A stretch of 8,038 bases of DNA from NCBI GenBank assembly GCA_947625005.1, contig CANQNA010000060.1, forward strand, positions 1 through 8,038. The letters are read 5' to 3'. The position numbers and the translations under genes were made by a program. Of this stretch, positions 1-4,401 are shown in pieces (positions within the stretch are counted from its first letter, which is position 1; every line of letters begins with the position of its first letter). The notes under the pieces are model-generated. The model did not search any database, was not told where the DNA came from, and saw only the letters and a list, made by a program, of their open reading frames with translations. The stretch comes from an uncultured Bacilli bacterium. GTDB taxonomy: Bacteria; Bacillota_I; Bacilli_A; RF39; UBA660.

Positions 1-252
1 TGTGCAATTAGTACATCTTCTACTTCTATTATGTTAAAAAATTTAATAGGAAAAAGTATAGATGAGATTGAAGATTATATTGATAATTTTCAAAATATGG
101 TAGAAGAAAAAGAATATAATGAAGAAAAATTAAAAGAAGGAGTAGTTTATAATGAAATTTATAAACAACAAAATAGAAAAACTTGTGTAATATTACCATA
201 TATGGGAATAAAAAAAGTCTTAGAACAATATAAACATACTGATGAATTATAG
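1..252 (+). CDS. sufU: SufU-type Fe-S cluster assembly scaffold, C-terminal part (5' end outside window)
   Basis: The reading frame is open from base 1 and stops with TAG at 250-252, so only the last 83 residues are present. The fragment starts with CAISTSSTS, the conserved second-cysteine motif of SufU/IscU-like proteins (CAISTASAS in Bacillus). A second conserved cysteine lies near the end in NRKTCVILPYMGIKKVL (Cys codon 184-186), matching the RxKCATL-type motif that supplies the last Zn/sulfur-acceptor ligand. In Bacillota SufU accepts sulfur from the SufS desulfurase and serves the SufBCD Fe-S assembly pathway in the cytoplasm. The first cysteine ligand region is off the edge. An ATG at 31 is internal to the family alignment, so it is not the true start. 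The next gene has its own promoter overlapping this stop codon, so this is probably the last gene of a suf operon. Confidence 0.85.
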   Translation, partial: CAISTSSTSIMLKNLIGKSIDEIEDYIDNFQNMVEEKEYNEEKLKEGVVYNEIYKQQNRKTCVILPYMGIKKVLEQYKHTDEL

Positions 253-278
253 ACATTATTTTAAAAAAATACTATAAT
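250..278 (+). promoter_or_regulatory. sigma-A-type promoter for the LOG-glyS-tRNA-Gln unit
   Basis: TAGACA (250-255, 5 of 6 matches to TTGACA) is separated by 17 bp from a perfect TATAAT (273-278). The -35 overlaps the TAG stop of the sufU-like gene. Predicted transcription start is near 285, leaving a very short leader before the RBS (GGAGG at 288-292) of the gene at 299. Confidence 0.65.
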
Positions 279-298
279 TGAAGTAGTGGAGGATAGAT

Positions 299-856
299 AT
301 GGAAGTATTTATTGCAACAGCTAATAGTAATGTTATTAATCCTAAATATTTAACTTTGGCTAGAGAAACTGCTAAATTTTTTACTTCACGAAATTTTAAT
401 TTAGTTTTTGGTGGAGCGAATTATTCTATGATGGGTGAATGTTATAATGCTTTTGCCGAAGAGGGGAAAGATATTGAAGCATTTGCTGTCGAAAAATATG
501 AAAAGGACTTAGAAGGGTTACCTAAAGCAGAAGTTAAAGTAGTAAGTGATACTTTAGTAAGATTTAAATGGATGTATGATTTAGCAGAAGTGGTTTTAAT
601 TTTACCGGGAGGAATTGGAACTTTAGCAGAATTTATGAGTGCTTTAGAGGAATATCGTAGTTTAGATAAAAAGAAATTAATATTAGTTTATAATTATGAA
701 GGCTTTTATGATAAGATTTTATCTTGGCTAAAAGATTATGAACAGGAGAAATTTATTAGTAGTGAAGTTTGGGATTATTTTAAAATTATTACTAATCACG
801 ATGAATTGAAATTATATGTAGATGAATATTTAGAGGAGGTAGGGTATGAAGTTTAA
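299..856 (+). CDS. LOG-family protein (putative nucleotide 5'-monophosphate phosphoribohydrolase)
   Basis: The 185-residue product has the LOG/TIGR00730 signature: an N-terminal Rossmann strand (FIATANS), the GGANYSMMG glycine motif at about 38-46, an Arg-Lys region before the active site (RFKWM, 88-92), and the diagnostic PGGIGTLAE at 103-111, where the Glu is the catalytic acid in the family. Characterised members release the base from nucleoside monophosphates, classically cytokinin ribotides, although bacterial LOG proteins often act on AMP or other nucleotides. The substrate here cannot be read from the sequence. ATG 299 is preceded by a good RBS (GTGGAGGA, 286-293). The gene ends 11 bases inside glyS, so the two are translationally linked. 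The length is normal for the family, and a cytoplasmic location is expected from the lack of signal or membrane segments. Confidence 0.85.
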   Translation: MEVFIATANSNVINPKYLTLARETAKFFTSRNFNLVFGGANYSMMGECYNAFAEEGKDIEAFAVEKYEKDLEGLPKAEVKVVSDTLVRFKWMYDLAEVVLILPGGIGTLAEFMSALEEYRSLDKKKLILVYNYEGFYDKILSWLKDYEQEKFISSEVWDYFKIITNHDELKLYVDEYLEEVGYEV

Positions 857-2222
857 AATGGATGATATAGTAAATTATTGTAAACAGTATGGATTTATTT
901 TTCAAGGTAGTGAAATTTATGGAGGATTATCTAATACTTGGGATTATGGTCCTTTAGGTAAAGAATTAAAAGAAAATATAAAAAAAGCTTGGTATAAAAA
1001 GTTTGTTCAAGAAAATATTTATAATTATGGTCTAGATTCTGCTATACTAATGAATCCAGAAGTATGGGTAGCTAGTGGTCATGTTGCCTCATTTGCTGAT
1101 CCTTTAATTGATTGTAAGCATTGTAAAAGTAGATATCGTGCTGATAAATTAATTGAAGATTATACAGATGGAATGGAAACAGGAGATGGCTGGACTAATG
1201 AACAATTAGAAAATTATATTACAGAAAATAAAATAACTTGTCCTAAATGTGGTGAGTCTAATTTTACTCCTATCCGTAAATTTAATTTATTATTTGAAAC
1301 TCATCAAGGGGTAACAGAAGATGCTAAAAGTAAAGTTTATTTAAGAGGAGAGACTGCTCAAGGAATATTTGTTAATTTTTTAAATGTTCAAAGAACTATG
1401 AGAGCAAAAGTACCTTTTGGAATAGCCCAAATTGGTAAAAGTTTTCGAAATGAAATAACTCCAGGAAACTTTATTTTTCGAACAAGAGAATTTGAACAAA
1501 TGGAATTAGAATTTTTTTGTAAGCCTAATACTGATTTAGAATGGTTTGGTTATTGGAAAAATTATTGTATTGATTTTCTTGATGAATTAGGATTAAAAAA
1601 AGAAAAACTTCGTTTTAGAGATCATAAAAAAGAAGAATTATCTTTTTATAGTAAAGCAACTACTGATATAGAGTTTTTATATCCAATAGGTTGGGGAGAA
1701 CTATGGGGTATTGCTGATAGAACTGATTATGACTTAGGAGTACATCAAGAACATTCTTGTAAAGATTTAAGATATTTAGATTCTGAAACTAACGAAAAAT
1801 ATTTACCATTTGTTATTGAACCTTCTTTAGGAGTGGACCGATTGTTTTTGGCAATTATTTGTAATGCTTATGAAAATCAAGAATTAACTAATGGAGAAAC
1901 CAGAGAACTCTTAAAAATTCATCCATATCTTGCTCCAATAAAAGCAACAATTTTACCTTTAGTTAAAAAGATTCATGCCGAAAAAGCCAAAGATATTTAT
2001 GCCAAATTATGTTCAGAATTTATGGTAAGTTATGATGAAGCTGGAAGTATTGGAAAAAGATATAGAAGAAGTGATGCAATTGGAACACCATTTGTTATTA
2101 CAGTAGATGATGATACTTTAAATAATGATACGGTTACAGTTAGAAATAGAGATACTATGGAACAAATAGTATTACCAATAAATGAGGTAAAAGATTTTAT
2201 TAAAGAAAGAATTAAATTCTAA
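846..2222 (+). CDS. glyS: Glycyl-tRNA synthetase, single-chain alpha2 type
   Basis: The enzyme charges tRNA-Gly with glycine using ATP. The 458-residue length and N-terminus (DDIVNYCKQYGFIFQGSEIYGG) fit the homodimeric class II GlyRS found in Mollicutes, staphylococci and related Bacilli, not the alpha2beta2 enzyme of B. subtilis. Visible landmarks are a zinc-ribbon insertion with Cys 90/93 (CKHC) and 132/135 (CPKC), RGETAQG at 167-173, class II motif 2 around 200-220 (FRNE...FRTREFEQME), motif 3 at 325-336 (EPSLGVDRLFLA), and an anticodon-binding domain from about 363 to the end. All expected catalytic motifs are intact. ATG 846 has a strong RBS (GAGGAGG, 832-838). The gene overlaps the LOG gene by 11 nt and stops 10 nt before tRNA-Gln, so all three are probably co-transcribed. 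Confidence 0.96.
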   Translation: MKFKMDDIVNYCKQYGFIFQGSEIYGGLSNTWDYGPLGKELKENIKKAWYKKFVQENIYNYGLDSAILMNPEVWVASGHVASFADPLIDCKHCKSRYRADKLIEDYTDGMETGDGWTNEQLENYITENKITCPKCGESNFTPIRKFNLLFETHQGVTEDAKSKVYLRGETAQGIFVNFLNVQRTMRAKVPFGIAQIGKSFRNEITPGNFIFRTREFEQMELEFFCKPNTDLEWFGYWKNYCIDFLDELGLKKEKLRFRDHKKEELSFYSKATTDIEFLYPIGWGELWGIADRTDYDLGVHQEHSCKDLRYLDSETNEKYLPFVIEPSLGVDRLFLAIICNAYENQELTNGETRELLKIHPYLAPIKATILPLVKKIHAEKAKDIYAKLCSEFMVSYDEAGSIGKRYRRSDAIGTPFVITVDDDTLNNDTVTVRNRDTMEQIVLPINEVKDFIKERIKF

Positions 2223-2232
2223 CTTTCTTTAT

Positions 2233-2307
2233 TGCCTCGTAGCCAAGCGGTAAGGCAGTGGACTCTGACTCCATGATGCGTTGGTTCGAATCCAACCTAG
2301 GCAACCA
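2233..2307 (+). tRNA. tRNA-Gln (anticodon CUG), CCA encoded
   Basis: I folded this by hand. Acceptor strands are TGCCTCG and CTAGGCA, with discriminator A and encoded CCA. The D arm is GCC/GGC. The anticodon stem GTGGA/TCCAT has a closing G-U pair and the loop CTCTGAC puts CTG at 2265-2267. The T arm is GTTGG-TTCGAAT-CCAAC. The body resembles Firmicute tRNA-Gln (AGCCAAGCGGTAAGGCA) and has the U1-A72 pair typical of this isoacceptor. The anticodon reads CAG. There is one acceptor mismatch, C6 against U67. No promoter fits in the 10-nt gap after glyS, so it is probably processed from the glyS transcript. Confidence 0.93.
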
Positions 2308-2319
2308 ATATTTATGTAT

Positions 2320-2343
2320 ACTAACTAAAAAAGTTAGTTTTTT
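2320..2343 (+). terminator. Intrinsic terminator after tRNA-Gln
   Basis: A 6-bp stem ACTAAC/GTTAGT with a 7-nt A-rich loop is followed directly by six T residues (2338-2343). The stem is short and AT-rich, but the position, 12 nt after the tRNA CCA, suits the end of the LOG-glyS-tRNA unit. Confidence 0.6.
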
Positions 2344-2378
2344 CTTATTTAAGCCCTCGAACAATTAAAAAATGCTCA

Positions 2379-2402
2379 TATAATATAATGAGAATAGAGG
2401 GA
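2379..2402 (+). promoter_or_regulatory. -10 element and RBS that question the start of the M23 gene
   Basis: TATAAT occurs at 2379-2384 and again at 2384-2389, the second overlapping the ATG at 2388. No convincing -35 is seen (TCGAAC at 2357-2362 is weak). If the first is the -10, transcription starts at about 2391, after the ATG. The only RBS-like sequence, AGAGGGA at 2396-2402, lies downstream of that ATG and 7 nt before an in-frame ATA at 2409. Confidence 0.35.
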
Positions 2403-3236
2403 TTATTTATAAAAAAATTATTAGAAGTAAAAAACAACGTTTTAAAAAATAAAGTTCATTATTTAACTGATGATTTTACAACAAGAAATTCAAATAGAAC
2501 TCATAATGGCATGGATTTTATTGGAAAAAATTATGGTGCTGATTATGTAATTGCTGTAGAAAAAGGTAAAGTAATTGCTGCCTCTTATGGAAAAAGTACA
2601 GGTTATTATGTAGAAATAGAACATCCTAATAAAGTTATTTCTAGATATTTACATCTAAAGAAAAATAGTATAACAGTAAAAAAAGGAGAAGAAGTTAAAA
2701 AAGGCCAAATAATAGGATATATGGGTAATACTGGAGACGCTACAGGAGTTCATTTACATTTTGCTATTAAAGTTAATGGCAAACAAGTTGATCCTAAACC
2801 ATATTTATTAGGAGAAAAAGGCTTTCTAAATAAAAAGACAGATATTATTTATCAAGTTTACGATAATAATAGAAAACAATGGTTAAAAACAGTTACCAAT
2901 GATAATGATTATGCAGGTATTTTCAAAAGTCCCATTGGTGGATTAAGAGTTAAAATGAGTGATTCCTCAATTGTAAAAGTTAGAAGTCATGTTAATGGTA
3001 AATGGCTTCCAGAAGTTACAAAATGGAATGAAAATAGTGATGGTTATAGTGGAATTAAAGGAGAAAATATAGATGCTATTATGATTAAAAGTGATAAACA
3101 TAAGATAAGTTATCGCGTTTATACTGATAAATGGTATTCTTGGGTAACAGGATATGCTACAAATGATTCTAAAAACGGATATGCAGGAATTTTTGGCAAA
3201 AATATTAGTGCTGTTCAAATAAAAATTATTAATTAG
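2388..3236 (+). CDS. M23-family peptidoglycan endopeptidase with three C-terminal repeats, no signal peptide
   Basis: The catalytic part (about residues 20-140) has the LytM/M23 zinc signature: HNGMD (His39, Asp43), YLHL with His89, and the VHLHF motif (His122, His124), followed by PKPYL. All are intact, so an active Zn endopeptidase cutting peptidoglycan cross-links is likely. Residues 153-280 form three repeats of about 42 residues with a W...GYAGI.G..I.A..IK pattern, likely a cell-wall or ligand-binding module by analogy with lysins; I cannot name the domain. There is no signal peptide or membrane segment, so export is unexplained. It could be a phage-type endolysin, a released lysin or a moonlighting effector. 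The ATG at 2388 has no RBS; translation may begin at ATA 2409 after a good RBS, which would remove seven residues and leave the catalytic domain whole. The gene lies alone between two tRNA genes. Confidence 0.85.
   Translation: MRIEGLFIKKLLEVKNNVLKNKVHYLTDDFTTRNSNRTHNGMDFIGKNYGADYVIAVEKGKVIAASYGKSTGYYVEIEHPNKVISRYLHLKKNSITVKKGEEVKKGQIIGYMGNTGDATGVHLHFAIKVNGKQVDPKPYLLGEKGFLNKKTDIIYQVYDNNRKQWLKTVTNDNDYAGIFKSPIGGLRVKMSDSSIVKVRSHVNGKWLPEVTKWNENSDGYSGIKGENIDAIMIKSDKHKISYRVYTDKWYSWVTGYATNDSKNGYAGIFGKNISAVQIKIIN
2844..3227 (+). repeat. Three tandem protein-level repeats in the M23 C-terminus
   Basis: The repeats cover residues 153-192, 194-236 and 239-280. Each has a beta-rich start (IIYQVY, IVKVRSH, KISYRVY), a Trp-centred segment (QWLKTV, KWLPEV, WYSWVTGY), an Asn/Asp-rich turn, and a closing GYAGI/GYSGI followed by I.A..IK. 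They have diverged at DNA level, so they are old repeats, not a recent duplication. Confidence 0.7.
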
Positions 3237-3260
3237 TTCTTGAATTTTATAGAAAAAATT

Positions 3261-3284
3261 TGTAACATATTTATATATGTTACA
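3261..3284. repeat. Perfect 10-bp inverted repeat directly upstream of tRNA-Thr
   Basis: TGTAACATAT and ATATGTTACA flank a TTAT loop. There is no T-run after it on the + strand, where it ends 3 nt before the tRNA. On the - strand it is followed after two bases by TTTTTT (3257-3252), so it could stop leftward transcription. It could equally be an operator or a tRNA-precursor hairpin. Confidence 0.7.
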
Positions 3285-3287
3285 TAT

Positions 3288-3363
3288 GCTGAAATAGCTC
3301 AATTGGTAGAGCAACTGAATCGTAATCAGTAGGTTGTGGGTTCAAGTCCTATTTTCAGCACCA
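3288..3363 (+). tRNA. tRNA-Thr (anticodon CGU), CCA encoded
   Basis: The acceptor stem GCTGAAA/TTTCAGC pairs fully, and the 3' end is ACCA. The D arm is GCTC/GAGC. The anticodon stem ACTGA/TCAGT has loop ATCGTAA, placing CGT at 3321-3323. The T arm is GTGGG-TTCAAGT-CCTAT with two G-U pairs. G1-C72, C2-G71 and G35-U36 agree with threonine identity. It reads ACG, a rare codon in so AT-rich a genome. A possible promoter is TTGAAT (3240-3245), 17 bp, TAACAT (3263-3268), inside the hairpin. No terminator follows before the next promoter at 3411. Confidence 0.94.
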
Positions 3364-3410
3364 GATTGATAGGAAACTCGAAAATATACGAGTAAAGATA
3401 GAGAACGTAT

Positions 3411-3439
3411 TTGATAAAAGTGCGTTTTTATGTTATGAT
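3411..3439 (+). promoter_or_regulatory. Strong sigma-A promoter of the predicted small RNA
   Basis: TTGATA (3411-3416), exactly 17 bp, then TATGAT (3434-3439) preceded by TG at 3431-3432 (extended -10). Each hexamer is 5 of 6 to consensus. No ORF with an RBS follows, so the product is probably a non-coding RNA starting near 3446. Confidence 0.7.
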
Positions 3440-3445
3440 GAATAT

Positions 3446-3560
3446 GTCAAGGGAACTTGCATAAAATAAAAAAGGAACATCCAATATTGCATTGTTGAGT
3501 GTTGCCAAAATATTTGGTTTCACCTAATTCAAAGCCGTTGAGTTAGGTGATTTTCTTTTT
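3446..3560 (+). ncRNA. Predicted small RNA of about 115 nt, candidate antisense antitoxin
   Basis: A strong promoter lies upstream and a long intrinsic terminator ends it, with no usable ORF between (the only ATG, at 3444, gives six codons). Near the 5' end CAAG-GGAA-CTTG (3448-3459) forms a small hairpin with a GNRA-type loop. CCAAA/TTTGG (3505-3517) can form another, and the 3' end is the 13-bp terminator. It converges on the hydrophobic-peptide ORF at 3642-3559 and shares its 3' region. Its TCACCTAATT segment (3520-3529) can pair with the predicted 5' leader of that mRNA (the complement of TCACCCAACT, 3676-3685). It does not resemble 6S, SRP, tmRNA or RNase P RNA. The extent is inferred from promoter and terminator only. 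Confidence 0.55.
3520..3560 (+). terminator. Intrinsic terminator of the small RNA, inside the convergent overlap
   Basis: TCACCTAATTCAA (3520-3532) pairs over 13 bp, with one G-T wobble, with TTGAGTTAGGTGA (3538-3550) around loop AGCCG. It is followed by TTTTCTTTTT (3551-3560). The hairpin also forms in the leftward transcript, but there it is followed by AAACC, so it is a clear terminator only on the + strand. The T tract overlaps the stop codon of the peptide ORF. Confidence 0.85.
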
Positions 3561-3642
3561 ATATTAAAACTATAAATAGTAATAATACTAATAGGAAGAT
3601 GAGAATTACTAGAGAAAGAATTAAAAAATCCTTCTTGTTCAT
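3559..3642 (-). CDS. 27-residue single-helix hydrophobic peptide, candidate type I toxin
   Basis: ATG (3642-3640) opens a 27-codon ORF ending in TAA (3561-3559). The peptide starts MNKKD and continues with 22 residues that are almost all Leu, Ile, Val and Phe, with one Ser. It therefore has a charged N-terminus, one membrane helix and no C-terminal tail. An RBS (AAGGGA) lies 9 nt upstream and a promoter (3714-3686) about 45 nt upstream. Its mRNA converges with a promoter-terminator-bounded small RNA. Short hydrophobic peptides opposed by convergent antisense RNA are the hallmark of type I toxin-antitoxin loci (Fst, TxpA, BsrG, Ibs, Ldr), where the peptide damages the membrane. It lacks the Fst Pro/Gly/Trp-Leu-Asp pattern, so I assign no family. 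T-rich DNA readily encodes hydrophobic ORFs by chance, so the assignment rests on RBS, promoter and layout together. Confidence 0.5.
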   Translation of the reverse strand: MNKKDFLILSLVILIFLLVLLLFIVLI

Positions 3643-3685
3643 ACTATCGCATCCCTTTTTTATGAAGTTTGTAAATCACCCAACT

Positions 3686-3714
3686 ATTAAATGTTCCTAT
3701 AAAAACTATATCAA
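3686..3714 (-). promoter_or_regulatory. Promoter of the hydrophobic-peptide gene
   Basis: Reading leftward, TTGATA (3714-3709), 17 bp, TTTAAT (3691-3686); each hexamer is 5 of 6 to consensus, and the -35 is identical to that of the opposing small RNA. An alternative is TTGTGC (3733-3728), 17 bp, TATAGT (3710-3705), which would start the mRNA near 3698 and include all of the TCACCCAACT-complement segment. The palindrome CAAACGTTTG (3712-3721) overlaps the main -35. Confidence 0.5.
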
Positions 3715-3758
3715 ACGTTTGTACTTGGCACAAGATGTTTTATAATTAATGAGAATAT

Positions 3759-3787
3759 TTGCAAATAGATGATAAATATTTTATAAT
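3759..3787 (+). promoter_or_regulatory. sigma-A promoter of engB
   Basis: TTGCAA (3759-3764), 17 bp, TATAAT (3782-3787). The predicted start near 3794 lies after the TTG at 3793, which supports the ATG at 3805 as the engB start. It is divergent from the peptide-gene promoter. Confidence 0.65.
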
Positions 3788-3804
3788 ATTAATTGGTGAT
3801 ACAT

Positions 3805-4401
3805 ATGAAAATAGATTCAGCTGAGTTGGCATCTATTGCAGTAAGAACTAGTCAATATCCTACAGATAATTTAAAAGAATATCTTTTAGTTGGAAGAAGT
3901 AATGTTGGTAAAAGTAGTTTCATTAATACACTTTTAGGAAGAAAAAATTTTGCTCGAACTAGTTCAAAACCAGGGAAAACACAAACTTTAAATTTTTATT
4001 TAGTAAATAATAATTTTTATTTAGTAGATGTTCCAGGATATGGTTATGCTAGTGTATCTAAATCACAACAAAAAAAATTTGGGTTAATGATTGAAGAATA
4101 TTTGAAAACAAGAGAGAATTTGCAACGAGTATTTATGCTGATTGATTTTAGACATAAACCAACAGAAGATGATTTATTAATGTATAATTATTTGAAATAT
4201 TACAATGTTCCAGTAACAATAATTGCAACTAAATATGATAAGGTAAAACCAAGTGTTAAAGACAAACAAATGAAAATTATTAGTGAAAATATGAATATTG
4301 TTGAAGGAGATAATTTAGTGTTTTTTTCCAGTGTAACCAAAAAAGGAAGAGAAGAAGTATATAGAATAATAAATGAAACATTGGAGGGGAATAATGAATA
4401 A
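3805..4401 (+). CDS. engB: Ribosome-biogenesis GTPase EngB/YsxC (YihA family)
   Basis: The cytoplasmic GTPase is needed for late assembly of the 50S subunit and is essential in most bacteria. From ATG 3805 the product is 198 residues, normal for the family. The G motifs are in order: G1 GRSNVGKSS (30-38), the G2/switch I segment PGKTQT (56-61), G3 DVPGYG (75-80), G4 TKYDK (142-146) and G5 SSV (175-177). An in-frame TTG at 3793 would add four residues but has no RBS and lies before the predicted transcription start. ATG 3805 has GGTGAT at 3795-3800. In many Bacillota engB follows lon or clpX; here it stands behind its own promoter and leads into a prepilin gene, with an 8-nt overlap. Confidence 0.95.
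   Translation: MKIDSAELASIAVRTSQYPTDNLKEYLLVGRSNVGKSSFINTLLGRKNFARTSSKPGKTQTLNFYLVNNNFYLVDVPGYGYASVSKSQQKKFGLMIEEYLKTRENLQRVFMLIDFRHKPTEDDLLMYNYLKYYNVPVTIIATKYDKVKPSVKDKQMKIISENMNIVEGDNLVFFSSVTKKGREEVYRIINETLEGNNE

Larger units (their letters stand above)
3404..3719. repeat. Ordered inverted blocks shared by two face-to-face promoter/leader regions
   Basis: Reading inward from both ends, the same short blocks occur in the same order: AACGT (3404-3408 and 3719-3715), TTGATA (3411-3416 and 3714-3709), GTTTTTAT (3424-3431 and 3706-3699), AGGAACAT (3473-3480 and 3698-3691), and GTTGRGTG (3494-3501 and 3684-3677). Spacings differ, mainly by extra sequence in the left copy. The pattern suggests an old inverted duplication of a promoter-leader unit, although AT-rich chance matches contribute. 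Confidence 0.45.

Noticed and set aside
29..256. Antisense ORFs at 29-256 (-), 2967-3314 (-), 4315-4713 (-) and the + ORF at 6068-6253
   Set aside because: Each lies opposite a well-supported gene, has no recognisable domain or RBS, and is biased to residues expected from reading AT-rich genes backwards.
3376..3393. ACTCG/CGAGT hairpin after tRNA-Thr as a terminator
   Set aside because: Only 5 bp with an 8-nt loop and no T-run after it on the + strand.
3288..3420. Integration (att) site at the tRNA-Thr 3' end
   Set aside because: I found no second copy of the tRNA 3' end in the window, and there is no integrase.
3446..3560. Small RNA as 6S, SRP, tmRNA, RNase P RNA or a riboswitch
   Set aside because: None of the conserved cores I know from these RNAs is visible, and it ends in a full terminator before the downstream gene, which has its own promoter about 200 bp later.
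3559..3642. Membership of the Fst toxin family
   Set aside because: The layout fits, but the peptide lacks the Pro-Gly central pattern, the Trp-Leu-Asp end and the charged tail of Fst proteins.
3662..3745. 27-codon ORF on the + strand (starts MKFVNHP) opposite the toxin leader
   Set aside because: It has no RBS (the preceding bases are TCCCTTTTTT), no promoter, and overlaps the leftward promoter. Composition is not that of a convincing small protein.
3725..3746. TTGGCA (3725-3730) and TATAAT (3741-3746) as a promoter for engB
   Set aside because: The spacer is only 10 bp. The 3759-3787 pair has 17-bp spacing and fits the engB start better.
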